A stretch of DNA of 15,569 nt. Source: an uncultured Succinatimonas sp. (GTDB taxonomy: Bacteria; Pseudomonadota; Gammaproteobacteria; Enterobacterales; Succinivibrionaceae). Under the pieces are notes generated by a model that was given only the letters and a program-made list of their open reading frames with translations, ran no database searches and was not told the origin of the DNA. Location: contig URKL01000011.1 in NCBI GenBank assembly GCA_900548485.1, positions 1 through 15,569 on the forward strand, in the 5' to 3' direction. Every line of letters begins with the position of its first letter. Positions within the stretch are counted from its first letter, which is position 1. Positions 1-8,860 of the stretch are shown here, in pieces. The translations under genes and the position numbers were made by a program.

Positions 1-77
1 GATATTTTGCGTAGCGTTATTCTTAGGTAATTTTTGCCAGCGCCACATATTTAGATTCTTTTTATTAGAGAATTATT

Positions 78-2051
78 ATGCAGTATCAGTCTTTTTTTTT
101 AAGCAATAATCCTTTATTGTCCTTGATCAAGCTCTGTTTCATTTTTTATGTGATATTTACGTTGTCTCGTGTGGGGCTACTTTTATGGCAACATCAGCGT
201 ATTGATAGTTTCACTACATTGCTTTCAGTATTCTATGGAGGAGTACGTATTGATACTCAAAGCATTGGTTATCTCATGCTTCTCCCATTTCTATTTGCAC
301 CATTACTTCTATTAAACAATAGCCTAGGCACCATAGTTAAATATGGTTATAGAGTATATTTCACAGTATTTTTGGTTATTACTGTTTATATGGAGGCTGT
401 TTCTGCTCCTTTTATAAATGAGTATGATCTTAGACCAAATCGTTTATTCCTCGAATACCTCATTTATCCAAAAGAGATAATGGATATGCTTGTTAGTGGA
501 TACAAGTTAGAATTAACTATAGGAGCAGTAATTATCGTTACGATGAGCTTTTATGGGTATAAATGGATGGGAAAATTTTTCTGTCGAAATTTTCACTGTC
601 CTAAGCTTATCGCAGTGGTTTTATGCTTGTTGGCAACCATGCTCAGTGTTCTGGCTATACGCTCAAGTTTTGATCATCGACCCTTAAATCCGTCTGTGGT
701 TGCTTTCTCTCAGGATGCACTTTTAAATGATTTATGTCTCAATTCAACCTATAGTGTGGCTTTTGCTGCCAAGCAGATGAGCAGTGAGGATGATGCTTTT
801 AGGTATTATCCAAAAATGGCTGAAGATCTTATACTCAAGACAATACGTGCGGATATGACGGTGGCAACTCAAGATTTTGTAGATACAAATTCTACCTTAG
901 CCAAGCATTACACCAGCTTTAAGAACCAACCTAAAAATATCGTGATTTTGCTTCTAGAAAGCCATGGTTCCCGCTATGTTAAAAGCTTAGGAGGATTAGA
1001 CCTCTCACCTAATATAGATAAGCTAATTGCAGAGGGCTGGTCTTTTGATAGAATCTACGCTACTGGCACACGTTCAGTGCGTGGTATTGAGGCGGTAACC
1101 ACAGGCTTTGCTCCAACTCCAGCTAGAGCAGTGGTCAAGCTTGGTCAGTCTCAAAATGGATTTTTTACTCTAGCACAACTATTAGCATCTCGTGGTTATG
1201 CTACACAATTTGTCTATGGTGGTGAAAGCCATTTTGACAATATGAAAAGTTTCTTCTTAGGTAATGGTTTTAACGATATTGTAGATTTGCCTACCTTTGA
1301 TAAGACGGAATTCGTTGGTTCTTGGGGTGCTAGTGATGAGGATATTTATAATCAAGCTCACCGAGGATTTGAACGTTTAGCTAAGGAGAAACAACCATTT
1401 TTCTCTCTAGTTTTCAGTGTTTCAAATCACAGTCCTTTTGATTATCCAGATGGAAAGATTGAACCCTATAATGAGCCTAAAGAAAGCCGAGAGAATGCAG
1501 TAAAATACGCTGATTATGCTCTAGGTAAATTTTTTGAACAGGCTCGCAACTCTAGTTATTGGAATAATACCATCTTCCTTGTAGTTGCAGATCATGATGC
1601 ACGAGTACTAGGTTCAGATTTGGTGCCAATAGACTATTTTAAGATTCCAGCCATCATTGTTGGAAAAGATATTCCTCATCGGATTGATCATAGATTGGCA
1701 AGTCAGTTAGATCTACCCCAAACTATGCTGTCATTAGCAGGAATTAGTAGCATCAATCCTATGATAGGACATGATTTGACTCGGGAAGTACCTGTTGAAA
1801 AGCAACGCGCTTTGCTACAGCGTGACAAGAATTTTGATTATCTAAGAGCTGATGGCAAAACTGTTGTCTTTAGTCCAGGCGAGAAGATCGACTGCTTTGA
1901 TTATGATTTTAAGCAAAATAAACTCAATCCAAGTAGCATTGATACCACCATTATACAAACAGCTCAAGCCTATGCTCTATTTGGAAGTTACGCTTTTAAA
2001 AATCGACTTTACCAAGACTTAACTGATTTTTCTCTTGAAAATCAACATTAA
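78..2051 (+). CDS. LTA synthase / MdoB-like membrane sulfatase-fold transferase
   Basis: A 657-residue inner-membrane protein with about five hydrophobic segments in the first 200 residues, followed by a large extracytoplasmic alkaline-phosphatase/sulfatase-fold domain from about residue 285. Visible catalytic features are Glu294 (LLLESHG), the likely nucleophile Thr331 in GTRSVRG, His451 (SNHSP) and Asp505-His506 (VADHDAR). These match the Mn-binding, Thr-nucleophile layout of LtaS and OpgB/MdoB. Family members move phosphoglycerol or related head groups from phospholipids onto envelope glycans such as osmoregulated periplasmic glucans. The true acceptor here cannot be read from sequence. 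The ATG at 78 has only a weak upstream purine stretch (AGAG, 68-71), but the hydrophobic N-terminus starts directly after it. The gene stands alone, followed by a degenerate mobile-element region. The family call is firm; the substrate is unknown. Confidence 0.88.
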   Translation: MQYQSFFLSNNPLLSLIKLCFIFYVIFTLSRVGLLLWQHQRIDSFTTLLSVFYGGVRIDTQSIGYLMLLPFLFAPLLLLNNSLGTIVKYGYRVYFTVFLVITVYMEAVSAPFINEYDLRPNRLFLEYLIYPKEIMDMLVSGYKLELTIGAVIIVTMSFYGYKWMGKFFCRNFHCPKLIAVVLCLLATMLSVLAIRSSFDHRPLNPSVVAFSQDALLNDLCLNSTYSVAFAAKQMSSEDDAFRYYPKMAEDLILKTIRADMTVATQDFVDTNSTLAKHYTSFKNQPKNIVILLLESHGSRYVKSLGGLDLSPNIDKLIAEGWSFDRIYATGTRSVRGIEAVTTGFAPTPARAVVKLGQSQNGFFTLAQLLASRGYATQFVYGGESHFDNMKSFFLGNGFNDIVDLPTFDKTEFVGSWGASDEDIYNQAHRGFERLAKEKQPFFSLVFSVSNHSPFDYPDGKIEPYNEPKESRENAVKYADYALGKFFEQARNSSYWNNTIFLVVADHDARVLGSDLVPIDYFKIPAIIVGKDIPHRIDHRLASQLDLPQTMLSLAGISSINPMIGHDLTREVPVEKQRALLQRDKNFDYLRADGKTVVFSPGEKIDCFDYDFKQNKLNPSSIDTTIIQTAQAYALFGSYAFKNRLYQDLTDFSLENQH

Positions 2052-2479
2052 GGAGATATAAAAACATCTTATATAAAGATAAGGCTAAACTTATATTTTA
2101 ATTTAGAATTTTAGATGGCAAGATAAATTGAGAGGTTAAGAGGGTAAATTCTATGACATAGAAGAATGTAAGCAAGTAAACATTGTCATCATATTTGTTT
2201 ATCAAAATTTGGGTACACAAAACCTCGTAGTTAAGTTTAAGGATGTAGTGGGATGATTAGAAAAATTTCATTTTTCTAATCTATTGTGTTCTGCTGTTCT
2301 ATTATATTGCTTAATAATTGAAATAGGTTAACCTTCACAACTAGTAGCAAAATAAGATGGAGAGAAAATAGCTTTCCCCAAAGTTTATTCAGTATAGTCG
2401 GATAATTTTTTACGAATTAGCAAACTTTTAGTTCCTTTAAGAATGGACTAATTTAGAAATTGCAATTTTTGGAGAATAA
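2052..2479. other. Non-coding, AT-rich stretch with no recognisable gene
   Basis: Both strands were scanned by eye. Reading frames are short and frequently stopped, and no protein motif or RNA gene is recognised. The only clear structure is the perfect inverted repeat at 2255-2281. Given the mobile-element remnant just downstream, this is probably decayed accessory DNA; that is an inference. Confidence 0.6.
2255..2281. repeat. Perfect 11-bp inverted repeat (hairpin)
   Basis: GATTAGAAAAA (2255-2265) and TTTTTCTAATC (2271-2281) are exact reverse complements around a 5-nt loop TTTCA. Because A and T runs lie inside the stem, it could act as a weak bidirectional terminator for the gene ending at 2051, though it lies 200 bases downstream and is low in GC. 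It could equally be a relic end of an inserted element. The structure is certain; the function is not. Confidence 0.5.
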
Positions 2480-2740
2480 ATGACAGATACCGTGACCCTT
2501 AGCTGTACAGAAGCTTCTTCCTCATTAAATTTTACTAATTGAGATGCAAATCTAGAACAGACAAAAGAGAATATTTCTCTTGATTTGTTTAAAATCGCTG
2601 AAGTAAATACTTTTGTCGGTATTTAACCACAAAAAACATAAGAACCTGCAGATTGTAACCCCAAAGTCTTATGGGAAAAACATCTGTTTTTTTTCATATA
2701 CTGCTATACTAAGGTCGCGATTGATAGATACCGGAAATAA
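2480..2740 (+). other. Possible decayed reading frame, unrecognised
   Basis: A plausible start (GGAG at 2471-2474, ATG at 2480) opens a short frame (MTDTVTLSCTEASSSLNFTN) stopped by TGA at 2540. The same frame then continues with stops at 2624, 2639 and 2738 into the frame of the TnpB tail at 2741-2938. I recognise no family in these residues. Four stops in 87 codons is only slightly fewer than expected by chance at this base composition, so this may not be coding at all. It is listed because of the good ribosome-binding site and the frame continuity. Confidence 0.2.
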
Positions 2741-2974
2741 GTAAAAACCACGCTATGTGTTGAAGACTTAAAGATAAATCCCAAAAATAAGAGCAGGAAG
2801 TGTCCAAAATGCGGACATATATTGAAAGATAACAGACTTTCCCAGGCTATCTTCTTATGTACAAACTGTGGATATACAGCCAATACAGATGAAAACGTAG
2901 CGGTAAATATCCTAATGAAGGGGCTTGCACTGCTCTCTTAGGAAGAGAACTCTAAAAAGAGTCAACACTGCTAA
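2741..2974 (+). pseudogene. tnpB: TnpB (IS605 OrfB-type) C-terminal zinc-ribbon fragment
   Basis: About 66 codons (2741-2938) read as the end of a TnpB RNA-guided nuclease. They show KCPKCG with the first Cys pair (codons at 2801 and 2810), KDNRLSQ, the second pair in CTNCGYTANTDENVAVNIL (codons at 2858 and 2867), and the C-terminal Asp of the RuvC-like domain in the TDENVAVNIL segment. The spacing of the two Cys pairs and the closing N-x-D-x-N segment are diagnostic of the family. The upstream catalytic body is missing: the frame is closed by TAA at 2738 and nothing recognisable lies before it. A TAG stop at 2939 probably truncates the tail, because the same frame continues with similar composition to TAA at 2972. 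The fragment cannot encode an active nuclease. Confidence 0.82.
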
Positions 2975-3041
2975 CTCACTTATGTTAGATAGTAATGTAA
3001 GCCGTAGAAATCCTCTTGCTTTAGCAAGGTGAGGAAGTCAA
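2942..3041 (+). ncRNA. omega-RNA-like scaffold / right end of IS605 element
   Basis: In TnpB elements the 3' end of tnpB and the right-end sequence encode the guide (omega) RNA scaffold. Here three stem-loops lie in order. The first is ACTCT/AGAGT (2949-2962, AAAA loop). The second is CTAAC/GTTAG (2971-2988). The third is a subterminal hairpin with CCTC (3012-3015) pairing GAGG (3031-3034) outside TTGCT/AGCAA (3016-3027), with a GGT bulge. The region ends in GTCAA, the usual junction between scaffold and guide. Bases from 3042 onward would be the guide segment. Transcription is not shown, and the protein partner in cis is destroyed. Confidence 0.5.
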
Positions 3042-3045
3042 AATT

Positions 3046-3070
3046 ACAGCAAAATTGTCATAATTGCTGT
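3046..3070. repeat. 7-bp inverted repeat in the flank of the IS right end
   Basis: ACAGCAA (3046-3052) and TTGCTGT (3064-3070) are exact reverse complements around an 11-nt loop. The repeat lies 5 bases beyond the probable TCAA terminus, where the insertion-site flank or guide segment would be. It may be part of the pre-insertion target or an unrelated small hairpin. Confidence 0.35.
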
Positions 3071-3213
3071 TAGATTAAAACGTTAATAAAGATAGTGAAT
3101 TTAATAGCTAAAAAATGATTCCCTGTTAAAAAGTTTTGATATGAATATTTTTATCAGAGCTTTCCACAGATCTTTGTAAGATCAAAAAAAAATTAGCTGT
3201 ATCTAAAATAAGG

Positions 3214-4371
<1,158 letters not shown>

Positions 4372-4396
4372 GAATTGTGAAGCAATAAGCATTTTG

Positions 4397-4405
4397 TGGT
4401 ATATT
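4397..4405 (+). promoter_or_regulatory. Candidate extended -10 promoter upstream of yajC
   Basis: TGG followed by TATATT gives an extended -10 element (TGn-TATATT) about 100 bases before yajC. The nearest -35-like hexamer, TTGTGA at 4375-4380, is 19 bases upstream, which is long. It lies in the 131-base tgt-yajC gap, the largest gap inside the cluster, so a separate promoter for yajC-secDF would be sensible. The motif is short and could be chance in AT-rich DNA. Confidence 0.25.
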
Positions 4406-4502
4406 TACTTTTTTAGAACTGGCTAATTTTTTTTGCCATTTCATGAATAATCAGGCGAACAGCCGCTTTTGACAGAAATATAAATAATACGGGAAATTTT
4501 TT

Positions 4503-4856
4503 ATGAATATTATACCCACCGCATTTGCCGCTGATGCAGCTCCTCAGGCTGGCGGCGACATGAGCATGATCATTGTCTTAACTGTATGTATGGTCGCAGT
4601 TTATTTCTTTATTATGCGTCCAAATTCTAAAAAACGTAAAGAAATGCAGAAGCTTTTAGACAATCTCGCTGTAGGCGATGAGGTCTTGACTAACGGTGGT
4701 ATTGCAGGCCGTATCGTTAAGTTACCTGATAACAAAGAGTACGTTTTAATGGACGTTGCCTCTGGGGTTGTTATGCAGATGAAGCGCAATTATATTGTGG
4801 CAGTTTTACCTAAGGGCACTATTGAGCCTGTTTCTGTCGAAAAACTCAAAAAATAA
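4503..4856 (+). CDS. yajC: Sec translocon accessory subunit YajC
   Basis: A 117-residue single-span membrane protein with a short N-terminal periplasmic segment, a transmembrane helix at about residues 21-38 (MIIVLTVCMVAVYFFIM), then the family signature RPNSKKRKEMQ and a cytoplasmic domain with VGDEVLTNGGIAGRI. YajC associates with SecDF and with AcrB in E. coli and is part of the holo-translocon; its own biochemical role is not settled. The length is close to the E. coli protein. The start ATG has a modest GGGA element about 9 bases upstream. It lies between tgt and secD as in most Proteobacteria. Confidence 0.95.
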   Translation: MNIIPTAFAADAAPQAGGDMSMIIVLTVCMVAVYFFIMRPNSKKRKEMQKLLDNLAVGDEVLTNGGIAGRIVKLPDNKEYVLMDVASGVVMQMKRNYIVAVLPKGTIEPVSVEKLKK

Positions 4857-4867
4857 TTCTTATTAAG

Positions 4868-4889
4868 CACGGCCACATTGGTGGCCGTG
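4868..4889 (+). terminator. GC-rich hairpin between yajC and secD (attenuator candidate)
   Basis: CACGGCCAC (4868-4876) and GTGGCCGTG (4881-4889) form a perfect 9-bp stem with a four-base ATTG loop, very GC-rich against its surroundings. It is followed by ACTATCTTTTA, so there is only a short, interrupted T tract. It could be a partial terminator setting the yajC:secD ratio, or an mRNA-processing or stability element. It ends 10 bases before the secD AGGA ribosome-binding site, so it may also influence secD initiation. Confidence 0.55.
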
Positions 4890-4911
4890 ACTATCTTTTA
4901 GGACCCTCATC

Positions 4912-6786
4912 GTGATAAACAAGTTTCCTTGGTGGAAAAACCTACTAATTTTTTTAGTCATTGCGGTGGGTTTCTTCTACGCTATTCCTAATTTATATGG
5001 AGAAGATCCCGCTTTACAGATCTCAGGCACCCATGGCATGGAAATTGATGCCAATACTCAAGCTCAAATTCAAAAAGAGCTTGAAGCTAAAAATATTGAA
5101 GGTGTATATGATTTAGAAAACGGCCAATTATTGATTCGTTTTTCCTCAACTGAGATGCAATTAGCTGCGCGTGAATTAGTTACTAAGTCCTTAGGTGACA
5201 ATTATATTGTAGCTTTGAACTTAGCTCCGGCAACTCCAGCTTGGATGCGTTCATTAGGCATGCATCCTTTAAAGCTTGGTCTTGATTTACGTGGTGGTGT
5301 ACATTTCTTAATGGAAGTCGATATGGACGAAGCCATGAAGAAGATGCGTACTCAGTTAGTAAATGATTTCCGTTCTGAATTACGTAATCATGATATTCGT
5401 CTCTCAGGAGCCCGTGCTGAAGGAGATCATGTTATCGTTGAGTTCCGCGACGAAGCTTCTCGAAAGGCTGCTGAGGATTTATTATCTGCAAATCATAAGG
5501 ATTTCGTTATCAAGAGTGTTGATCAGGATGGTAAATTCCGCCTGATGGCAACTATGACTCCGGGTAAAATTTCACAGATTCGTACTAATGCTGTTGAACA
5601 AAACATCAATATTATTCGTAACCGTGTTAATGAATTAGGTGTTGCTGAGCCTTTAGTACAACGTCAAGGTGCAGATCGTGTAGTTGTTGAATTACCTGGT
5701 ATTCAAGACACTGCTCGTGCAAAAGAAATTTTAGGTGCTACTGCAACTTTAGAGTTTAGATTAGTTGATGGTAATGCAGATGTTGCAGCTGCAGCTTCTG
5801 GCCATATTCCAGCTGGAACCGAGCTTTTATATGATGCTAAAGGTTATCCTGTAGTAGTTCAAAAGCAGGTAATTTTGACTGGCGATCATATTGTAGATGC
5901 AAGTTCTAGTGCTGATGAAAATGGTCGTCCACAGGTAAATATTTCCTTAGATTCTCGTGGTGGCTCCATCATGTCTAATTTCACTAAGGATAATGTTGGA
6001 AAACCTATGGCTACTAACTTTATTGAATATAAAGTTGTACCGGACGAGGATCCTAATGCTCCTAAGCCTGGAGATAAAAATTACAAACCTAAGTTTAAGA
6101 AGGTTGAGCAGGTTATTAACGTAGCAACTATTCAGACTCGTTTAGGAAGTAGTTTCCGTATTACCGGTATTGATAGTGCTAAAGAAGCTCATAACTTAGC
6201 TTTATTATTACGTGCTGGTGCTTTGATTGCTCCGATTCAGATTGTTGAAGAGCGTACCATAGGTCCGTCTTTAGGTCAGCAGAATATTGATAATGGTATG
6301 AAGGCCATGATTTATGGCTTAGTATTTTTGGCTGTATTTATGTTGATCTACTATAAATCTTTTGGTTTCATTGCCAATTTAGCTTTATTATTCAACATGG
6401 TTTTATTAGTCGGTATCATGTCCCTCATCCCAGGTGCAACTATGACCTTGCCAGGTATTGCAGGTATTGTGTTGACGCTAGGTATGGCTGTGGATGCGAA
6501 TGTGCTTATTTATGAGCGTATTCGTGAAGAGATTAAACAAGGCAGAAGCATTCAGATTGCTATTAACGAGGGTTATGCTCGTGCTTTCGTGACTATTGCC
6601 GACTCAAATATTACCTCTTTCATTACAGCTTTGATTTTGTTCATGGTAGGAACTGGTGCCGTCAAAGGCTTTGCTTTAGTTTTGATGATTGGTCTTGCTA
6701 GCTCCATGTTTACAGCGGTTACAGCTTGCCGTGCCATTGTAAATATTATTTGGGGTGGACGTAATCTAAAGAAGCTCAGTATCTAG
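4912..6786 (+). CDS. secD: Protein translocase subunit SecD
   Basis: A 624-residue RND-superfamily inner-membrane protein that, with SecF, uses proton motive force to complete and pull preprotein export through SecYEG. It starts at a GTG codon (4912) with AGGA at 4900-4903; the N-terminal helix (about residues 8-26) follows at once. The periplasmic P1 head begins at the conserved [15 protein letters not shown] (118-132). The five C-terminal helices start near residue 464, and [17 protein letters not shown] carries the proton-relay aspartate (Asp528, matching E. coli Asp519). The end, GRNLKKLSI, is nearly that of E. coli. The length is ordinary for the family (E. coli 615). secF begins 13 bases downstream. 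Confidence 0.97.
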   Translation: MINKFPWWKNLLIFLVIAVGFFYAIPNLYGEDPALQISGTHGMEIDANTQAQIQKELEAKNIEGVYDLENGQLLIRFSSTEMQLAARELVTKSLGDNYIVALNLAPATPAWMRSLGMHPLKLGLDLRGGVHFLMEVDMDEAMKKMRTQLVNDFRSELRNHDIRLSGARAEGDHVIVEFRDEASRKAAEDLLSANHKDFVIKSVDQDGKFRLMATMTPGKISQIRTNAVEQNINIIRNRVNELGVAEPLVQRQGADRVVVELPGIQDTARAKEILGATATLEFRLVDGNADVAAAASGHIPAGTELLYDAKGYPVVVQKQVILTGDHIVDASSSADENGRPQVNISLDSRGGSIMSNFTKDNVGKPMATNFIEYKVVPDEDPNAPKPGDKNYKPKFKKVEQVINVATIQTRLGSSFRITGIDSAKEAHNLALLLRAGALIAPIQIVEERTIGPSLGQQNIDNGMKAMIYGLVFLAVFMLIYYKSFGFIANLALLFNMVLLVGIMSLIPGATMTLPGIAGIVLTLGMAVDANVLIYERIREEIKQGRSIQIAINEGYARAFVTIADSNITSFITALILFMVGTGAVKGFALVLMIGLASSMFTAVTACRAIVNIIWGGRNLKKLSI

Positions 6787-6799
6787 GAGAGATCTTGCT

Positions 6800-7747
6800 A
6801 TGATGCAGTTTATTAAGGACGGTGTAGTTATACCGTTCATGAAAATTAAGGGGATTGTGGAACTTTTATGTGTAGGTCTCGTTATCGCTAGCATTGTCTC
6901 AATGTGCGTTAAAGGCTTAAATTGGGGCTTAGACTTTACTGGCGGTATTGTAGTTGAAACTGAGTTCACTCATAGTGTTGAGCTTGATACTGTACGTGAT
7001 GCTTATGCAAAAGAAGGCATTGTTGGTACTACACAATATTTTGGTTCCTCCTCAGATGTAGTTGTACGTGTTGCTCCTAAGGATGGCTTAGATCAGCAAA
7101 CTGTAACAGATAAGGTTATGCAGGCTTCGAAAACTATCGATCCTAATGTGCATTTATCTCGTTCAGAATATGTTGGTCCTGCTGTAGGACAAGAATTAGT
7201 TGAAAGCGGTATTTTAGCTATTGTAGTTTCTTTGCTAGCAATTCTTATTTATATTGCTTTCCGCTTTGAGTGGCGTATGGCTACCGGTGCAGTAATTTCA
7301 TTAGCTTATGATGTGATTATTGTCATGGGTGTGTTTTCTTTTTGGCAAATTGAATACGATTTGACGGTTTTAGCTGCAGTTTTGACTGTGGTGGGTTATT
7401 CTTTGAACGATAAGATCGTTGTATTTGATCGTGTACGTGAAAATGCTACTAAGTTATCGCGTTCAATCTCGATACCTCATTTATTTGATGTGTCCTTGAC
7501 TCAAACTTTATCTCGTACCATTATTACTTCAGGAACAACCTTAATTACAGTAGTAAGTTTACTTATTTTTGGTGGTGAGATGATCTATGCATTCTCATTA
7601 GCCTTAATGGTTGGTATTGTTTTTGGTACCTTCTCCTCTATTTATGTAGCTTCTACTTGGGCAATTTTTCTAGGTATTAAACACGAGAATCTTATTCCAT
7701 CTAAGCCTGTGAAAAAGGAAAGTGATGGTTATGAGACTATGGACTAA
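6800..7747 (+). CDS. secF: Protein translocase subunit SecF
   Basis: A 315-residue partner of SecD with six predicted membrane helices. The first (about 17-38) is followed by the conserved GLNWGLDFTGG. EYVGPAVGQELVESG leads into helix 2. VVGYSLNDKIVVFDRVREN holds the conserved aspartate (Asp204, matching E. coli Asp213), and SRTIITSGTTLITV marks helix 5. Two adjacent ATGs (6800, 6803) follow AGGAG at 6785-6789, which overlaps the secD stop codon. The first ATG gives the better spacing (10 bases). The tight spacing implies co-translation with secD in equal amounts. Confidence 0.97.
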   Translation: MMQFIKDGVVIPFMKIKGIVELLCVGLVIASIVSMCVKGLNWGLDFTGGIVVETEFTHSVELDTVRDAYAKEGIVGTTQYFGSSSDVVVRVAPKDGLDQQTVTDKVMQASKTIDPNVHLSRSEYVGPAVGQELVESGILAIVVSLLAILIYIAFRFEWRMATGAVISLAYDVIIVMGVFSFWQIEYDLTVLAAVLTVVGYSLNDKIVVFDRVRENATKLSRSISIPHLFDVSLTQTLSRTIITSGTTLITVVSLLIFGGEMIYAFSLALMVGIVFGTFSSIYVASTWAIFLGIKHENLIPSKPVKKESDGYETMD

Positions 7748-7758
7748 GTGGAGCATGT

Positions 7759-8739
7759 GTGCACACATATAAGTCAAAGGCGCTTATATCTTCATTGCTT
7801 TTATCTTTAAGCCTATTAGAAGGCTGTATAAGTAGTGATGAGATAAAAGTGCCTGTAACTCAAAAGGTGGATTTAACTGGTCCTTTCAGTGTTCCACCTG
7901 ATGAGATTTTATTACCCTTAGCATCTGAAAGATTAGTTGAGCAAGATCAGGTTATTATTGTTAAATTATCAATGATGCTTGATACACAAGCTAAGACTAA
8001 GGGAGATAGAGCAGAAATCTTTTATGAACTAGGCATTGTTTATGACAGATTAGGTTTAGAAGCTACAGCTAGAACCATGTTCATGAATGCTTTAGTGGAA
8101 AGTCCAACTTTTGCAGCTCCTTACAATTTTGTGGGTATCTATTTTGCTAAAGATGGACGTTTTCAAGATGCCTTAGATGCCTTTGATTCCGCCTTAGAAT
8201 TAAACCCTAAGGAAAGTTATATCTATTTTAATCGTGCAATAGTATTACACTATGCTCATCGTGATATTTTAGCGCTTGATGATCTTCTAACCTTTTATAA
8301 GGTAGATCCTAACGATCCTTACCGTTTATTATGGATGTATATTGTAGAAAGAGGAGCTTTAGGGGCTGAAAAAGCTTTATCTAATTTAAAGGAGCGCTAT
8401 GATCACGCAAGAGAATTAGATAAGAAAGATAATTGGGGTTTTAATCTTGTTAAGCTTTATTTAGGAACTCTAGATGAGTCCATTTTTTGGGAGCAGATTA
8501 AAGCTTATCGACAAGACTCTGAAACTTATGTTGATCATCTATGTGAAGCCTATTTTTATTTAGGAAAGCTTCATCTTTTAAATGGCGAAGATAAGGCTGC
8601 TTACGATAATTTCTATTTATCTGCAGCTACTAGACGTTATGGTTTTTTAGAGTATCGCTATGCCTTAGCAGAAATTGCTACTTTAGAAAAACGCTATAAA
8701 CTTAGGGCGACGTCCTCAATTATAGAGCCGCATTTTTGA
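7759..8739 (+). CDS. nlpI: NlpI-type TPR lipoprotein
   Basis: A 326-residue exported lipoprotein. A basic N-terminus and hydrophobic stretch lead to Cys23 in LEGC, a lipobox with an unusual Glu at position -2. Ile at +2 gives no inner-membrane retention signal, so outer-membrane sorting is expected. Tetratricopeptide repeats lie at about residues 84-117, 118-151 and 152-185 (e.g. GIVYDRLGLEATAR, AFDSALELNPKESY). The following DPNDPYRLLWMY and DNWGFNLVKLYLG segments are specific to NlpI. In E. coli NlpI is an adaptor for the protease Prc and for peptidoglycan endopeptidases. The start is GTG at 7759, 11 bases after secF, with GTGGAG at 7748-7753; a nearby ATG (7755) is out of frame. It is about 30 residues longer than E. 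coli NlpI. Placement behind secF differs from E. coli, where nlpI follows pnp. Confidence 0.88.
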   Translation: MHTYKSKALISSLLLSLSLLEGCISSDEIKVPVTQKVDLTGPFSVPPDEILLPLASERLVEQDQVIIVKLSMMLDTQAKTKGDRAEIFYELGIVYDRLGLEATARTMFMNALVESPTFAAPYNFVGIYFAKDGRFQDALDAFDSALELNPKESYIYFNRAIVLHYAHRDILALDDLLTFYKVDPNDPYRLLWMYIVERGALGAEKALSNLKERYDHARELDKKDNWGFNLVKLYLGTLDESIFWEQIKAYRQDSETYVDHLCEAYFYLGKLHLLNGEDKAAYDNFYLSAATRRYGFLEYRYALAEIATLEKRYKLRATSSIIEPHF

Positions 8740-8748
8740 TATATAAAC

Positions 8749-8774
8749 AAAACCAATAGTTAGCTATTGGTTTT
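8749..8774 (+). terminator. Rho-independent terminator after nlpI
   Basis: AAAACCAATAG (8749-8759) pairs perfectly with CTATTGGTTTT (8764-8774) across a four-base TTAG loop, and ATTATTTTT follows. It lies 10 bases after the nlpI stop, closing the tgt-yajC-secDF-nlpI unit before the zinc-sensor operon. Confidence 0.85.
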
Positions 8775-8812
8775 ATTATTTTTGAGTGTTTAATTAAGGT
8801 TTCATAATTACT

Positions 8813-8841
8813 TTTACAAACGCTTAATGTAGATCAATATT
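8813..8841 (+). promoter_or_regulatory. Candidate promoter of the arsR-iscS-pepB unit
   Basis: TTTACA (8813-8818) and AATATT (8836-8841) are separated by 17 bases and lie between the terminator and the regulator gene. The implied start near 8848 would leave only a very short leader before AGG (8851-8853). An imperfect TAAT...ATTA dyad (8825-8846) overlaps the -10 region and could be the operator of the ArsR-type protein, but its symmetry is poor. This is inference from position and weak motifs. Confidence 0.35.
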
Positions 8842-8860
8842 TATTAAAACAGGTTTGGCT

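Larger units (their letters stand above)
2741..3041 (+). mobile_element. Decayed IS200/IS605-type element, 3' portion
   Basis: The combination of a TnpB C-terminal zinc-ribbon fragment, a run of small stem-loops and a subterminal hairpin ending in GTCAA at 3037-3041 is the standard right half of an IS200/IS605/IS1341-group element. IS608-type elements cleave at TCAA at the right end, which I use as the probable boundary (3041). No TnpA gene, left-end hairpin or intact TnpB is visible, so the element is a non-autonomous relic. The left boundary given is only the start of recognisable similarity. Confidence 0.7.

Noticed and set aside
1..77. A stop-free hydrophobic frame crossing the left edge (starting at base 2) that might be the end of an upstream membrane protein.
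   Set aside because: It runs on past the start of the LTA synthase-family gene in another frame, and 77 bases are too few to support a gene.
2480..2941. All in-frame stops of the decayed frame could be undone by single C-to-T reversals (CAA, CAG or CGA restored), suggesting a directed mutation pattern.
   Set aside because: Every stop codon is one C-to-T change from a sense codon, so the pattern carries no information.
3169..3192. GATCTT/AAGATC hairpin followed by nine A residues, looking like a terminator.
   Set aside because: The run is A on the + strand after the stem, and on the - strand the T run comes before the stem, so neither direction has a stem followed by T residues.
4601..4789. 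Minus-strand open frame of 62 codons inside yajC.
   Set aside because: It is antisense to a conserved gene, has no recognisable motif and is what AT-rich coding DNA produces by chance. The same applies to minus-strand frames at 6766-6969 and 10236-10433 and the + frame at 5363-5545.
8825..8846. TAAT...ATTA dyad upstream of the zinc sensor as its operator.
   Set aside because: The inner positions do not pair well and such ends are frequent in AT-rich DNA. It is mentioned with the promoter but not called as an operator.
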